NCBI GenBank assembly: GCA_003169835.1
Contig: PNAI01000032.1
Coordinates: forward strand, 83,357 to 147,356
Direction: 5' to 3'
Length of the DNA: 64,000 nt
DNA from: Hyphomicrobiales bacterium
GTDB taxonomy: Bacteria > Pseudomonadota > Alphaproteobacteria > Rhizobiales > Xanthobacteraceae
Shown here: positions 16,836-25,149 of the stretch, in pieces
How positions within the stretch are numbered: position 1 is the stretch's first letter
Layout: the number at the start of each line of letters is the position of its first letter
Program-made: the position numbers and the translations under genes
The notes under the pieces: model-generated
Seen by the model: the letters and a program-made list of their open reading frames with translations, nothing else
Database searches by the model: none
What the model was told of the DNA's origin: nothing

Positions 16836-17201
16836 TCAGGCGTGCGGCGGAGCGCGAGGAACTTGCGGGGTCCGAGGCGTTGCGCGGCCAAGCGTCTCGA
16901 CCGGCGGGGGCAATAAAATCTGGATTTTGGCGGGTGCAACGTTTGCAACGATGCTGGAACCGGGCGGCGTCCAGCCGCCCATACCGCAGCCGGCCATGAG
17001 GCAGTCCGACCCGCAGGGCGCTTGATGCTGGCCGACCGGATGGTCTGCACCCGATGACATCTGGCAAATAACGGCGCGTGCCGATGCATCGTTCCCTGCC
17101 AGAGCAACCGGCGGCGTCAGGCTCATCAGCAGCACATGCAGCGTAAAAGCGTAGCCCGCCGCCAATGCGAATATTCGTTGGATAAGCCTTCGCCTGATCA
17201 T
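16836..17201 (-). CDS. Exported Cys-rich DUF2946-like protein
   Basis: A 121-residue protein with an N-terminal signal/anchor (MIRRRLIQRIFALAAGYAF, hydrophobic to about residue 35). The exported part has a Cys/His/Met cluster (VICQMSSG, CGSDCLMAGCGMG) and a Pro-rich end (RAPPHA). This layout fits the DUF2946 group found next to copper genes, and here the PCu(A)C chaperone follows on the same strand 70 nt later. A role in periplasmic copper binding is inferred from context. The ATG at 17201 follows AGAAAGGCC. Confidence 0.65.
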   Translation of the reverse strand: MIRRRLIQRIFALAAGYAFTLHVLLMSLTPPVALAGNDASARAVICQMSSGADHPVGQHQAPCGSDCLMAGCGMGGWTPPGSSIVANVAPAKIQILLPPPVETLGRATPRTPQVPRAPPHA

Positions 17202-17344
17202 GGCCTTTCTATAAGCTCATGAACGATTAACGTCCATGGCGAGAAGCGGCGACATATTCTGACCATGAGGCCCGCGCATATGTTATGCTTGGCTGCTGCA
17301 GTTAGAGCGTAATCAGACGCAAGCGATGCATTTTGGGTAGCGAC

Positions 17345-17662
17345 ATGGCAGAGCAATCCTCCGCCAGTAATCAGGAAGGCCGCGTGCTGAGATTTCGGCC
17401 GCGCGGCTCGACGTTTGGCCGCCCGTTGCCTCCTCCGTCGCCGGTCAAAGACCTCGGCAAATACGAAGGCGATGCGGGGCCGGACGATTATCGTCACCGC
17501 ATGATCATGAACATCGCCGGACTCGTGGTGGTTGTCTTCCTCATGGTCGTGGGCATTTGGATTGCCAACACCATGGCGCAAATGCGCAAGAACCAGGATT
17601 GCGTGCTCTCGGGCCGGCGCGGATGCACGCCGGTCGAGGTTCCCATCCAGCCGCGCTGGTAA
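17345..17662 (+). CDS. Small single-span membrane protein
   Basis: A 105-residue protein. Residues 1-55 are hydrophilic with a Pro-rich stretch (RPLPPPSPVKDLGKY); one membrane span follows (IAGLVVVVFLMVVGIWIAN, about 61-79), then a short outward tail with a pair of Cys (CVLSGRRGC). I start at ATG 17345; a TTG 12 nt earlier is in frame but less likely. No family is recognised; similar short proteins are conserved hypotheticals in Bradyrhizobium-like genomes. It stands convergent to the RlpA-like gene, separated by only 6 nt. Confidence 0.65.
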   Translation: MAEQSSASNQEGRVLRFRPRGSTFGRPLPPPSPVKDLGKYEGDAGPDDYRHRMIMNIAGLVVVVFLMVVGIWIANTMAQMRKNQDCVLSGRRGCTPVEVPIQPRW

Positions 17663-17668
17663 TTTCCG

Positions 17669-18139
17669 TCAGATCGCGCGCGCGACGATACGGGAGTCGC
17701 GCCGGCTGTCGAGCACGCGCACCGTTACTTGCGCAAGACCGTCAAACTTGAGCGCGCGCGCCGCAGCCGGCGTGAGATCGATCACGCGGCCCGCGACGAA
17801 GGGGCCGCGATCGTTGATGCGGACCACGATCGAGCGGCCATTCTCACGGTTCGTTACTTCGACCAGCGTTCCGAACGGCAAGGTTTTGTGAGCCGCCGTC
17901 AATACTGCCGGGCGGGAGCGTTCGCCGCTCGCGGTCGGGCCGTTGCGGAAGCAATAGACCGACGCGAGCCCGGTCTCGAAAAGCGAGGCATACGCAGCCG
18001 CTGCCTGCTTGGGCACAGCGGGCTTGCTGGCTTCGGTATTTTTCTGGGTTGCTACTTCGGCATTTGCCGCACTAACGCCGGCCGCGCCGATGAAAATCAA
18101 ACTGGCGGCGCAGAGCGCAGCGACAAACTTATTACCCAC
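17669..18139 (-). CDS. RlpA-like double-psi beta-barrel protein
   Basis: A 156-residue exported protein with the DPBB domain of septal-ring/peptidoglycan-associated RlpA. Signature segments are GLASVYCFRNGPTASGE, LPFGTLVEVTNRENGRSIVV and RINDRGPFVAGRVIDLTPAAA. A signal peptide ending about ANAEV precedes a ~25-residue linker. I choose GTG 18139 (preceded by GGGGAGG) as start, because it places the signal peptide directly at the N-terminus; the frame is open to 18229. No lipobox and no SPOR domain, so it is a minimal RlpA-like protein, presumably periplasmic. A lytic transglycosylase activity is not assured. Confidence 0.85.
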   Translation of the reverse strand: MGNKFVAALCAASLIFIGAAGVSAANAEVATQKNTEASKPAVPKQAAAAYASLFETGLASVYCFRNGPTASGERSRPAVLTAAHKTLPFGTLVEVTNRENGRSIVVRINDRGPFVAGRVIDLTPAAARALKFDGLAQVTVRVLDSRRDSRIVARAI

Positions 18140-18308
18140 TCTACCCTCCCCACACTTACGCATTCCCCGCACGACGCAACGCCCCCTATTGGCTCCCTCA
18201 ATTGAGGCTGCCGTGGGGCAAAGACGCAAACACGCATAGCACGGGCCAAGTCCGGCTCACCTCAAGTCTGCCTCTGCTCAAATTTCGCTCAAAGGCCGGC
18301 TCCGAAAG

Positions 18309-19304
18309 TCAGCTCCACGTTGCAAAGCTCAGGCCCGTGCCGGTGCCAGCCGGGGTGCGGTAACCCGGCACATATTCGAACCAGTTGAGATCGAGCTGTT
18401 CCAGCGCGCCGGCGATTCCCACCCAATTGAGAATTTCCGAACTGCCGGCGTGCAGCTTGTTCCACGGCAGGCTCTGGAGAAAGCCCGCGTCCTTGTCGGC
18501 GAGCGCCTTGAGAATGGCGCGGTCAAGCTCCTCGTCGACCAGGAAATGGCTCAAGCCACCTGAGGCGAGGATGCCGACGCGGGCGCTGCCGGGAAAACTT
18601 TCGACCGCGCGCTTGATGGCTTGTCCAAGCCGATAGCAGCGCTTCGGCCAAGGGCGGTTGGGTTCGAAATAGGTGTTGAGGAAAATCGGCACCATCGGCA
18701 CGGGATGTTCGGAATCGAGCACGTGGCGGTGCACGTAAGCCGTGGCATGCCCCTCGCCCTCGCCTTCGCGCAAGCATTTCGACGCGGCGAGATCGAACTC
18801 GGCTTCGGTGAGCGCGTTCAGCAGATGCAGCGCGAGCTTTGCATCGACCGGATAGTCGCGCGGCTTTTCCTGCTCGAAGAAAGCGGCGCGGTTTTTGATG
18901 TACCAGTCGGGAAAGTGCGAATAGGTGGTGTGCTGGACGTTGGCATTGCGGATGGTCTCGCCATAGTAGATCGCGAAGGCCGGCCGGCAGTCCTCCAGAT
19001 AGCTTTCGTTCTGGTCATCGCCGAGCACAATGAGCGCGTCGAGCTTTGCCGCGGCCACCGCCTGGCGCAGATGCTTGGCGGCGTCACGCGCCACGTTCTG
19101 CCGCGCGACCAGATCTTTTGGCGCGACCATGTGGGCGAGTTTCGGATCGGCCTTTTCCAGAAGATCGCCGTAGGTGACCGGGTGGCCCTCCTTGTCGCGA
19201 TGTTTGATGTTGCGGTCGGTCTCGACGAAGCGCTGCAGGGTCTCGTCGGATGCGAGCAGCATCGGCGTGTGGGAGGTGCCTGCGCCAAATACAATCTTTG
19301 CCAT
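18309..19304 (-). CDS. Class III (LigB-type) extradiol ring-cleavage dioxygenase
   Basis: A 331-residue member of the LigB superfamily: Fe(II) enzymes opening catechol, protocatechuate or gallate rings. The N-terminal AKIVFGAGTSHTPMLL provides the first His ligand; LIVLGDDQNE, FLNTYFEPNRP and ILASGGLSHFLVD (the catalytic His) are further signatures. The ATG at 19304 is chosen over the longer open frame to 19442, which runs into a palindromic repeat. No LigA-type small subunit or other ring-degradation gene adjoins, so the substrate is unknown. Confidence 0.85.
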   Translation of the reverse strand: MAKIVFGAGTSHTPMLLASDETLQRFVETDRNIKHRDKEGHPVTYGDLLEKADPKLAHMVAPKDLVARQNVARDAAKHLRQAVAAAKLDALIVLGDDQNESYLEDCRPAFAIYYGETIRNANVQHTTYSHFPDWYIKNRAAFFEQEKPRDYPVDAKLALHLLNALTEAEFDLAASKCLREGEGEGHATAYVHRHVLDSEHPVPMVPIFLNTYFEPNRPWPKRCYRLGQAIKRAVESFPGSARVGILASGGLSHFLVDEELDRAILKALADKDAGFLQSLPWNKLHAGSSEILNWVGIAGALEQLDLNWFEYVPGYRTPAGTGTGLSFATWS

Positions 19305-19361
19305 CGTCACTGCCTCCACGTTTATTTTGAGAAATGTTAGCACGCAAAACCGACACTCATG

Positions 19362-19516
19362 CACCCTCTCCCCGTTCACGGGGAGAGGGTGCCGAGCGAA
19401 CGCAGTGAGCGAGGTGGGAGGGGGGTGACTGATTCCGCACAAAGCACCCTCTCCCGGGCTCGCGCTTCGCTATCGCTCCGCACGAGCCACCCTCTCCCGC
19501 AAGCGGGAGAGGGGAG
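19362..19516. repeat. GC-rich palindromic intergenic repeat cluster
   Basis: Three copies of a CCCTCTCCC...GGGAGAGGG-type palindromic unit within 155 nt: 19362-19391 (12-bp perfect arms, loop GTTCAC), a degenerate one about 19448-19470, and 19490-19516. Between the first two lies GAGCGAACGCAGTGAGCGAGG, itself a partial palindrome. Related units flank the DUF559 gene at 49.4 and 49.8 kb. It occupies the 617-nt gap between the dioxygenase and acpXL genes; the rest of this gap (19517-19921) shows no gene, only the acpXL upstream region. Confidence 0.8.
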
Positions 19517-19921
19517 CGCTGGCCTCGGCCGGTGTATCGATTCGGCGCCGGACGGGAAGGCGCGCCGTCTGACCGATCGGCCGCGGACGCAGGATGCAAA
19601 ACTAGGAATAAAATCACGATTTCGCCAATTTGATCGGTATCGTTTTCGGCGCATCATTCAGGGCTGACCCATGGTTAGGTCCGTCCCCGCCTCCGCCCGT
19701 GTTCCCCTAACCACCCCGATTAGGAACAATGCGTGCGTTGCAAGCATTTTGCGCCGTCGCCGGGGTAACCGTGATCTCGACGCTTCCAGCCTAAGCCTGC
19801 AATTTCCCTTGGCATTTTCGGCCCTGCAAGATAAGAGGTCCTGATAGGCTGCGCTCGCGGCCGGGGGATTTTGTTTAATCAACACAACCGCCTATAACCG
19901 AAATTCGCAAGAGAGTTGCCG

Positions 19922-20203
19922 ATGTCATCGACCTTCGAAACCGTGGCCAATATCATTGCCGAGACCTGCGACATCCCACGCGACACCATCAAGCCGGAGA
20001 GCCACGCGATTGACGACCTCGGCATCGACAGCCTCGATTTCCTCGACATCGCGTTCGCGATCGACAAGGCTTTCGGCATCAAATTGCCGCTCGAGCAGTG
20101 GACCCAGGAAGTCAATGACGGCAAGGCCACGACCGAGCAGTATTTCGTGCTCAATAATCTTTGCGCCCGCATCGACGGCCTGGTCGCTGCCAAAGGCGCC
20201 TGA
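19922..20203 (+). CDS. acpXL: Acyl carrier protein AcpXL for very-long-chain lipid A fatty acid
   Basis: A 93-residue specialised acyl carrier protein on which the C26-C30 (omega-1)-hydroxy fatty acid of rhizobial lipid A is built. The phosphopantetheine site is Ser37 in [49 protein letters not shown] (in parts) is the AcpXL-type N-terminus, and the C-terminal extension [21 protein letters not shown] is longer than in AcpP. ATG 19922 is chosen; an in-frame TTG two codons earlier is less likely. It heads the conserved gene order acpXL-fabZXL-fabF2XL-fabF1XL-adh2XL-lpxXL. Confidence 0.95.
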   Translation: MSSTFETVANIIAETCDIPRDTIKPESHAIDDLGIDSLDFLDIAFAIDKAFGIKLPLEQWTQEVNDGKATTEQYFVLNNLCARIDGLVAAKGA

Positions 20204-20217
20204 CCGTCAGAGGGCGT

Positions 20218-20691
20218 ATGCGGATCGAGTATTTCCAACTCATTGACCGGATCACCGCGCTCAACCTTGCCGACCACACGATCAAAACCGAAGCGCTGGT
20301 CCCCACGACAAGCACGATCTTCGAGGGGCATTTTCCCGGCTATCCGCTGATGCCGGGCGTGCTGCTGATCGAATCCATGGCGCAAACGGCGGGCTGGCTG
20401 ATCGTCGCGGAGCGGCGCTTTGAAAGCATGCCATTTCTGGCATCGCTCAAGGAAGTCAAGCTGCGCACTTTCGTCACGCCCGGCTCGCAATTGTCGCTGT
20501 CGGCCAATCTCGTGCACGACGGCTCGGGTTTTGCGGTCACCAAGGCCGAAGGCCGCTTCGAGGACAAGATCATCTGCGACGCGACCATCACGTTCCGCAT
20601 CATGCCGTTCCCCAACGCGCAGTTCCGCACCAGCATGCAGCAGGTCGCCGAACGTCTCGCGTTTCCCATGGAGGCGATCGGCAATGGCTGA
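20218..20691 (+). CDS. fabZXL: 3-hydroxyacyl-ACP dehydratase FabZXL
   Basis: A 157-residue hot-dog-fold dehydratase. FEGHFPGYPLMPGVLLIESMAQTAGW (quoted here in parts: GHFPGYPLMPGV) holds the catalytic His38 and the Glu of LLIESMAQ. It removes water from 3-hydroxyacyl-AcpXL in each elongation cycle of the very long chain acid. Compared with housekeeping FabZ it has a longer C-terminal tail (PFPNAQFRTSMQQVAERL). It starts 14 nt after acpXL and overlaps the next gene by 8 nt. Confidence 0.93.
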   Translation: MRIEYFQLIDRITALNLADHTIKTEALVPTTSTIFEGHFPGYPLMPGVLLIESMAQTAGWLIVAERRFESMPFLASLKEVKLRTFVTPGSQLSLSANLVHDGSGFAVTKAEGRFEDKIICDATITFRIMPFPNAQFRTSMQQVAERLAFPMEAIGNG

Positions 20692-21877
20692 GAATGCGCG
20701 CGAGGCGTGGATCACCGGCGTCGGCATCGTTTCATGCGTCGGCGAGGGAGCGGATGCGCACTGGCAGGCGCTCAACGCGGGCCATGCGCAGGCCGACGAC
20801 AAAATGTTTGCGCCCTATTTCGTGCATGCGATCGCGCCCATCGCATTCGACAAGCAGATCCCGAAAAAAGGCGATCAGCGCCAGATGGAGCCGTGGCAGC
20901 GTATCGGCACGTATGCCGCCGGGCTGGCGCTCGAATCTGCGGGACTCAAAGGCAACGCCGAATTGCTCTCGCACACCGACATGATTGTCGCCGCCGGCGG
21001 GGGCGAGCGCGACGTTGCGGTTGACGGCACAATTCTCAGCGGTCTGCCGAAGGCCGAAAAGCCGGCTTCCTTCCTCAACGAACGGCTGATGAGCGATCTG
21101 CGGCCGACGCTGTTTCTGGCGCAGCTTTCCAATCTGCTCGCCGGCAACATTTCGATCGTTCACGGCGTGACCGGATCGTCGCGCACGTTCATGGGCGAGG
21201 AATCCGCGGGGGTCGATGCCGTGCGCATCGCGCTTTCGCGCATCAGCGCGGGGCAAAGTGACATTGCACTGGTCGGCGGATCGCACAATGGCGAGCGCGC
21301 GGATTTGCTCCTGCTCTATGGCTTCGGCGGCTTCAACCTCAAGGGCAAATTTACGCCGGTCTGGGAACGCGGGCCAAAGGGAGGCTTCGCGCTCGGCTCG
21401 CTCGGCGCATTCCTGCTCATCGAGGAACGACGCCACGCTGAGGCGCGCGGCGCAAAGCCGCTCGCACGGCTCTCCGCCGTCGTTTCAGATCGCTCAAGCC
21501 GCCAGCCCGGCCAAGTCACGTCCGGACTTGCAGGCATGTGGCAACAGATTGCCGGACGCCTCAAGCCCGGCCGCTGCGCCGTCATCTCGGGTGCGAGCGG
21601 CGCGGAACCGGCCACGGGTGAAGAGCGCGCGTTCCTCGCGCAGCATCCCGAGGTTGCCGTGCGCGCCAGCGGTACCTATCTTGGTCATGCACTTGAGCCG
21701 CAATTTCCGATGAATCTCGCGCTCGCCGCAATCGCGGTCAGTCGTGGTAAGCTGTTCCCTCCCAACGACCGATCCGGGGTGGAGCGGCCGATGGAAAGCG
21801 CGCTCTCCCAGGTGGTCGTCACCGGCGTCGGGCATTGGCGCGGCGAAGGCCTTGGGCTGGTCGAAGCGGTCGTTTGA
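20684..21877 (+). CDS. fabF2XL: Ketosynthase-like FabF2XL lacking the catalytic cysteine
   Basis: A 397-residue thiolase-fold protein clearly of the beta-ketoacyl-ACP synthase family (TGVGIVSCVGEGADAHWQAL at the N-terminus, DIALVGGSHNGERADLLLLYGFGG mid-protein). The position of the nucleophile TACASG reads VTGSSRTFMG (residues 162-171), with Ser instead of Cys. The NPHGTGT segment is replaced by SGASGAEPATGEER, so the first catalytic His is also gone; only His334 of YLGHALEP remains. It therefore looks like a chain-length-factor-type partner, presumably forming a heterodimer with FabF1XL encoded next. It overlaps fabZXL by 8 nt; fabF1XL starts 13 nt downstream behind AAGGAGA. Confidence 0.88.
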   Translation: MAENAREAWITGVGIVSCVGEGADAHWQALNAGHAQADDKMFAPYFVHAIAPIAFDKQIPKKGDQRQMEPWQRIGTYAAGLALESAGLKGNAELLSHTDMIVAAGGGERDVAVDGTILSGLPKAEKPASFLNERLMSDLRPTLFLAQLSNLLAGNISIVHGVTGSSRTFMGEESAGVDAVRIALSRISAGQSDIALVGGSHNGERADLLLLYGFGGFNLKGKFTPVWERGPKGGFALGSLGAFLLIEERRHAEARGAKPLARLSAVVSDRSSRQPGQVTSGLAGMWQQIAGRLKPGRCAVISGASGAEPATGEERAFLAQHPEVAVRASGTYLGHALEPQFPMNLALAAIAVSRGKLFPPNDRSGVERPMESALSQVVVTGVGHWRGEGLGLVEAVV

Positions 21878-21890
21878 AGGAGAAGCCGAG

Positions 21891-23171
21891 ATGGCATCCA
21901 CGCGCGATAAAGCCGGCCGCCCGATTGTGGTCGCCACCGGATTGGGCGTCGTGACTTCGATCGGCGCGGGCAAGACCGAGAACTGGAACAATCTCACCAA
22001 GGGCACGTCGGGCATCCACAACATCACGCGGTTCGAGACCGACGGCTTGAAAACGCGGATCGCCGGCACCGTGGATTTCGTGCCGGTCACGCCGCTCTCC
22101 ACACCGGCGCTGTCGGAGCGGCTCGCGGACATGGCCGCAGAAGAGGCGATCAGCCAGTCGGGCATCGGCTCGAAGGGAAATTTTCCGGGTCCGCTGTTTC
22201 TCGCCGTGCCGCCAATCGAGATGGAATGGCCGCAGCGGCGCGAACTTGCGGAAGCGTTCGGCGCCAATGACGCCGTCAGCTATTCCGATTTGCTGCGCGC
22301 CGCGGAAAGCGGGGATTTTCAGAATTATCATCGGCGCTTCTTGTTTGGTTCGGTGGCGGGCGGGCTCGCCGACAAGTACGGCACCAAAGGATCGCCCATT
22401 TCGCTTTCGACCGCCTGCGCATCGGGCGCGACCGCCATTCAGCTCGGCATCGAGGCGATTCGGCGCGGCGAGACCAATGCCGCGCTTTGCATCGGCACCG
22501 ACGGCTCGATCAATCCTGAATCGCTGGTCCGTTTCTCACTGTTGTCGGCGCTCTCGACATCAAACGATCCGCCGCAAGCGGCGTCCAAACCCTTCGCCAA
22601 GAACCGCGACGGTTTTGTCATGGCGGAAGGCGCGGGCGCGCTGGTGCTCGAGAGCCTGGAGTCGGCGAGAGCGCGTGGCGCGAAAATTCTCGGCGTGATC
22701 GAGGGCTGCGGCGAGATGGTGGACGCCTTTCATCGCACCCGCTCGAGCCCGGACGGCAAGCCGATCATCGGCTGCATCCGCAACGCGCTGACGGACGCGG
22801 GCCTCACGCCGGAAGATATCGACTACGTCAATCCGCACGGCACCGGCACGTCGGAAAATGACAAGATGGAATGCATGGGCGTGATGGCCGTGTTCGGCGA
22901 ACGCGCAAAATCGCTGCCGATCTCCTCCAACAAGTCGATGATCGGCCATACGCTCTCGGCCGCAGGCGCTGTGGAGGCGGTGTTCACGCTGCTGACCTTG
23001 CAGCACCAGCGCATTCCGCCAACGATCAACTATCAGGTGCCCGACCCGGCGATTCCGCTCGACGTGGTGCCGAATACGGCGCGCGATGCCAACATGCGCC
23101 ATGCGATTTCCAATTCGTTCGGCTTCGGCGGCCAAAACGTATCGCTGGTCATGGGACGCGAGCCGGCGTGA
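21891..23171 (+). CDS. fabF1XL: Beta-ketoacyl-ACP synthase FabF1XL
   Basis: A 426-residue condensing enzyme (KAS II type) extending the AcpXL-bound chain with malonyl units. The catalytic triad is complete: Cys176 in SLSTACASGATA, His316 in NPHGTGTSEND and His353 in SNKSMIGHTLSAAGA. The C-terminus ISNSFGFGGQNVSLV is standard. ATG 21891 is set by AAGGAG at good spacing; the longer open frame runs back into fabF2XL. It is the active partner for the catalytically incomplete FabF2XL just upstream. Confidence 0.95.
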   Translation: MASTRDKAGRPIVVATGLGVVTSIGAGKTENWNNLTKGTSGIHNITRFETDGLKTRIAGTVDFVPVTPLSTPALSERLADMAAEEAISQSGIGSKGNFPGPLFLAVPPIEMEWPQRRELAEAFGANDAVSYSDLLRAAESGDFQNYHRRFLFGSVAGGLADKYGTKGSPISLSTACASGATAIQLGIEAIRRGETNAALCIGTDGSINPESLVRFSLLSALSTSNDPPQAASKPFAKNRDGFVMAEGAGALVLESLESARARGAKILGVIEGCGEMVDAFHRTRSSPDGKPIIGCIRNALTDAGLTPEDIDYVNPHGTGTSENDKMECMGVMAVFGERAKSLPISSNKSMIGHTLSAAGAVEAVFTLLTLQHQRIPPTINYQVPDPAIPLDVVPNTARDANMRHAISNSFGFGGQNVSLVMGREPA

Positions 23172-24202
23172 GCGAAAAGATGCGCGCGCTGACACTGCTT
23201 GGGGATCGCAAGCTCGAGCTTGTCGAAGTCCCCGCTCCTCCCCCGCCGGCCGCTGGCGAGGTGCAGATCCGCGTGAAGGCGGTTGCGCTCAATCATCTCG
23301 ACCTGTGGGGATTTCGCGGCATGGCCTTCGCCAAGCGCAAATTTCCGGTCGTGGTCGGCGTGGAGGCTGCGGGCGAGATCGCTTCGGTCGGCGCGGGCGT
23401 GAGCACGTACAAGCCGGGCGATCCGGTGGTGATGTATGGCGCGCTCACCTGCGGCACGTGTCCTGCCTGTCGCGAGGGCCGCGATAATCTGTGCGAGAAT
23501 GTCGCCGGCATCATGGGTTTTCACGTCGACGGCTTTGCGCGCGACCTGGTAAATTTGCCGGCGCGGCTGACCATCCCGGTACCAAAGGGTGTGAGCATGC
23601 GCGATGCCGCCTGCGCGCCGATCGGTTTCTCCACCGTCGAGCACATGCTGTTCGACAACGCCAAGCTCAAGAGCGGCGAGACGATTTTGGTTCAAGCCGG
23701 CGGTTCCGGCATCGGCACGGCCGCGATCAAGATGGCGAAGGCCATTGGTTGTACCGTCATCACCACCGTGGGCGATGACGAGAAGGTAGAGAAGGCCAAG
23801 GCGATCGGTGCAGATCACGTCATCAATTACCGCAAGGAGCGGTTTGAGACGATTACACGCAAGCTTACGAACAAGAAGGGCGTCGATGTGGTGTTCGAAC
23901 ACGTCGGCGGCGAAGGCTTCAACGGCTCGCTGCTCGTGCTCAAGCGCGGTGGACGCCTCGTCACCTGCGGTTCGACCGCTGGCCCCTCGATCACGTTCAA
24001 CCTGATGCAACTGTTTCAGCAGCAGTACAAGATTTTCGGCTCGTTCGGCGCTACCATGCGCAACATCCGCGACAGTCTGGCCAAGATGGCCAATGGACTT
24101 CTGCCGGTGATCGACACTGAAGTGGCGCTTGCCGACTTCGAGCGCGGACTTGCCCGGCTGGAAAATCGCCAGGTGTTCGGCAAAATCATCGTCAATTTCT
24201 GA
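23168..24202 (+). CDS. adh2XL: Zinc-type alcohol dehydrogenase/reductase Adh2XL
   Basis: A 344-residue medium-chain dehydrogenase. A GroES-like domain (VKAVALNHLDLWGFRGM, VVGVEAAGEI) is followed by the structural-zinc loop CGTCPACREGRDNLC with four Cys, then the NAD(P)-binding motif ILVQAGGSGIGTAAIKMAKAIG. The usual catalytic-zinc Cys is absent, so it resembles quinone/enoyl reductase branches. It is the fifth gene of the lipid A VLCFA locus; proposed in relatives to act in reduction during chain synthesis, but the precise step is not settled. It starts at GTG 23168, overlapping the fabF1XL stop; ATG 23180 is an alternative. Confidence 0.9.
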   Translation: MSEKMRALTLLGDRKLELVEVPAPPPPAAGEVQIRVKAVALNHLDLWGFRGMAFAKRKFPVVVGVEAAGEIASVGAGVSTYKPGDPVVMYGALTCGTCPACREGRDNLCENVAGIMGFHVDGFARDLVNLPARLTIPVPKGVSMRDAACAPIGFSTVEHMLFDNAKLKSGETILVQAGGSGIGTAAIKMAKAIGCTVITTVGDDEKVEKAKAIGADHVINYRKERFETITRKLTNKKGVDVVFEHVGGEGFNGSLLVLKRGGRLVTCGSTAGPSITFNLMQLFQQQYKIFGSFGATMRNIRDSLAKMANGLLPVIDTEVALADFERGLARLENRQVFGKIIVNF

Positions 24203-24216
24203 GCGACGAGAGTGCC

Positions 24217-25149
24217 ATGAGATTCCCGCAGGGTCGCTTCATGAGGGGTCTTGCGCGGCATTCCAAGCGCGTGCTCAACGCTGCGGCGGGCTGGTTCGTC
24301 GTTGGCGTTCTCAAAACGATTCGGCTGATCAATCCGGACCGCATGGGAGATTTCGCAGGCTGGGTGTTGCGACATATCGGTCCGCTGCTGCGCGAACATC
24401 GTATTGGCCGCGAAAACCTTGTCGCTGCGTTTCCGGAAAAATCAGCGGCTGAGATCGAGCAGATATTGCGCGGCGTGTGGGACAATCTCGGACGGGTCAG
24501 CGCGGAGATCGCGCACCTCGATCGCCTGTGGGACTACGATTCGACGCGGCAAAAGCGCGGACGGATTCTGGACTCGGACGACAATCTCGTGCGCCTGTGC
24601 CAACTGCGCGATGACAACAAACCGGCGCTCATTTTTGCGGCGCATCTTGCAAATTGGGAGTTGCCGGCGATTGCGGCGACGGCTTACGGGCTCAATGCAA
24701 CCGTGCTCTACCGCAGGCCGAACCTCGGCGCCGTCGCGGACGCGGTCATCAAGCTGCGAGCCGGCAGCATGGGAACGCTGGTGCCCACCGGCCTCGATGC
24801 CCCGGTCAAGCTCATGCGCAGCTTGGAGGCCGGCAGTCACATTGCGTTGCTGGTCGACCAGTACAACGTGCAAGGCGTGGAGGTGACTTTCTTCGGCCGC
24901 CGGACGAAGGCTAATCCGCTGATCGCGCGGCTCGCGCGCCACTGCGATTGCCCGATCCATGGCGTGCGTGTCGTGCGCTATCCCGGCCATCATTACCGGC
25001 TGGAGTTGACCGAGGCGCTCGAGCCGCCGCGCGATGCCGAGGGCAAGCCCGATATCGCGGGCACCATGCAGATGATCACCGATGTGGTCGAAAAGTGGGT
25101 GCGGGAATATCCGGAACAATGGCTGTGGGTGCATAGGCGGTGGCGGTAG
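24217..25149 (+). CDS. lpxXL: Lipid A very-long-chain acyltransferase LpxXL
   Basis: A 310-residue inner-membrane acyltransferase of the LpxL/HtrB family that transfers the AcpXL-bound very long chain acid to the lipid A precursor. The catalytic H-x4-E motif is AAHLANWELPA. An N-terminal hydrophobic segment (about 22-38) anchors it, and DQYNVQGVEVTFFGRRTKANPL and YPEQWLWVHRRWR are family signatures. It lies 14 nt after adh2XL and ends the operon. Confidence 0.95.
   Translation: MRFPQGRFMRGLARHSKRVLNAAAGWFVVGVLKTIRLINPDRMGDFAGWVLRHIGPLLREHRIGRENLVAAFPEKSAAEIEQILRGVWDNLGRVSAEIAHLDRLWDYDSTRQKRGRILDSDDNLVRLCQLRDDNKPALIFAAHLANWELPAIAATAYGLNATVLYRRPNLGAVADAVIKLRAGSMGTLVPTGLDAPVKLMRSLEAGSHIALLVDQYNVQGVEVTFFGRRTKANPLIARLARHCDCPIHGVRVVRYPGHHYRLELTEALEPPRDAEGKPDIAGTMQMITDVVEKWVREYPEQWLWVHRRWR

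Noticed and set aside
22560..23195. 211-residue minus-strand frame opposite fabF1XL
   Set aside because: The plus strand encodes a condensing enzyme with an intact catalytic triad; the antisense frame is a shadow.
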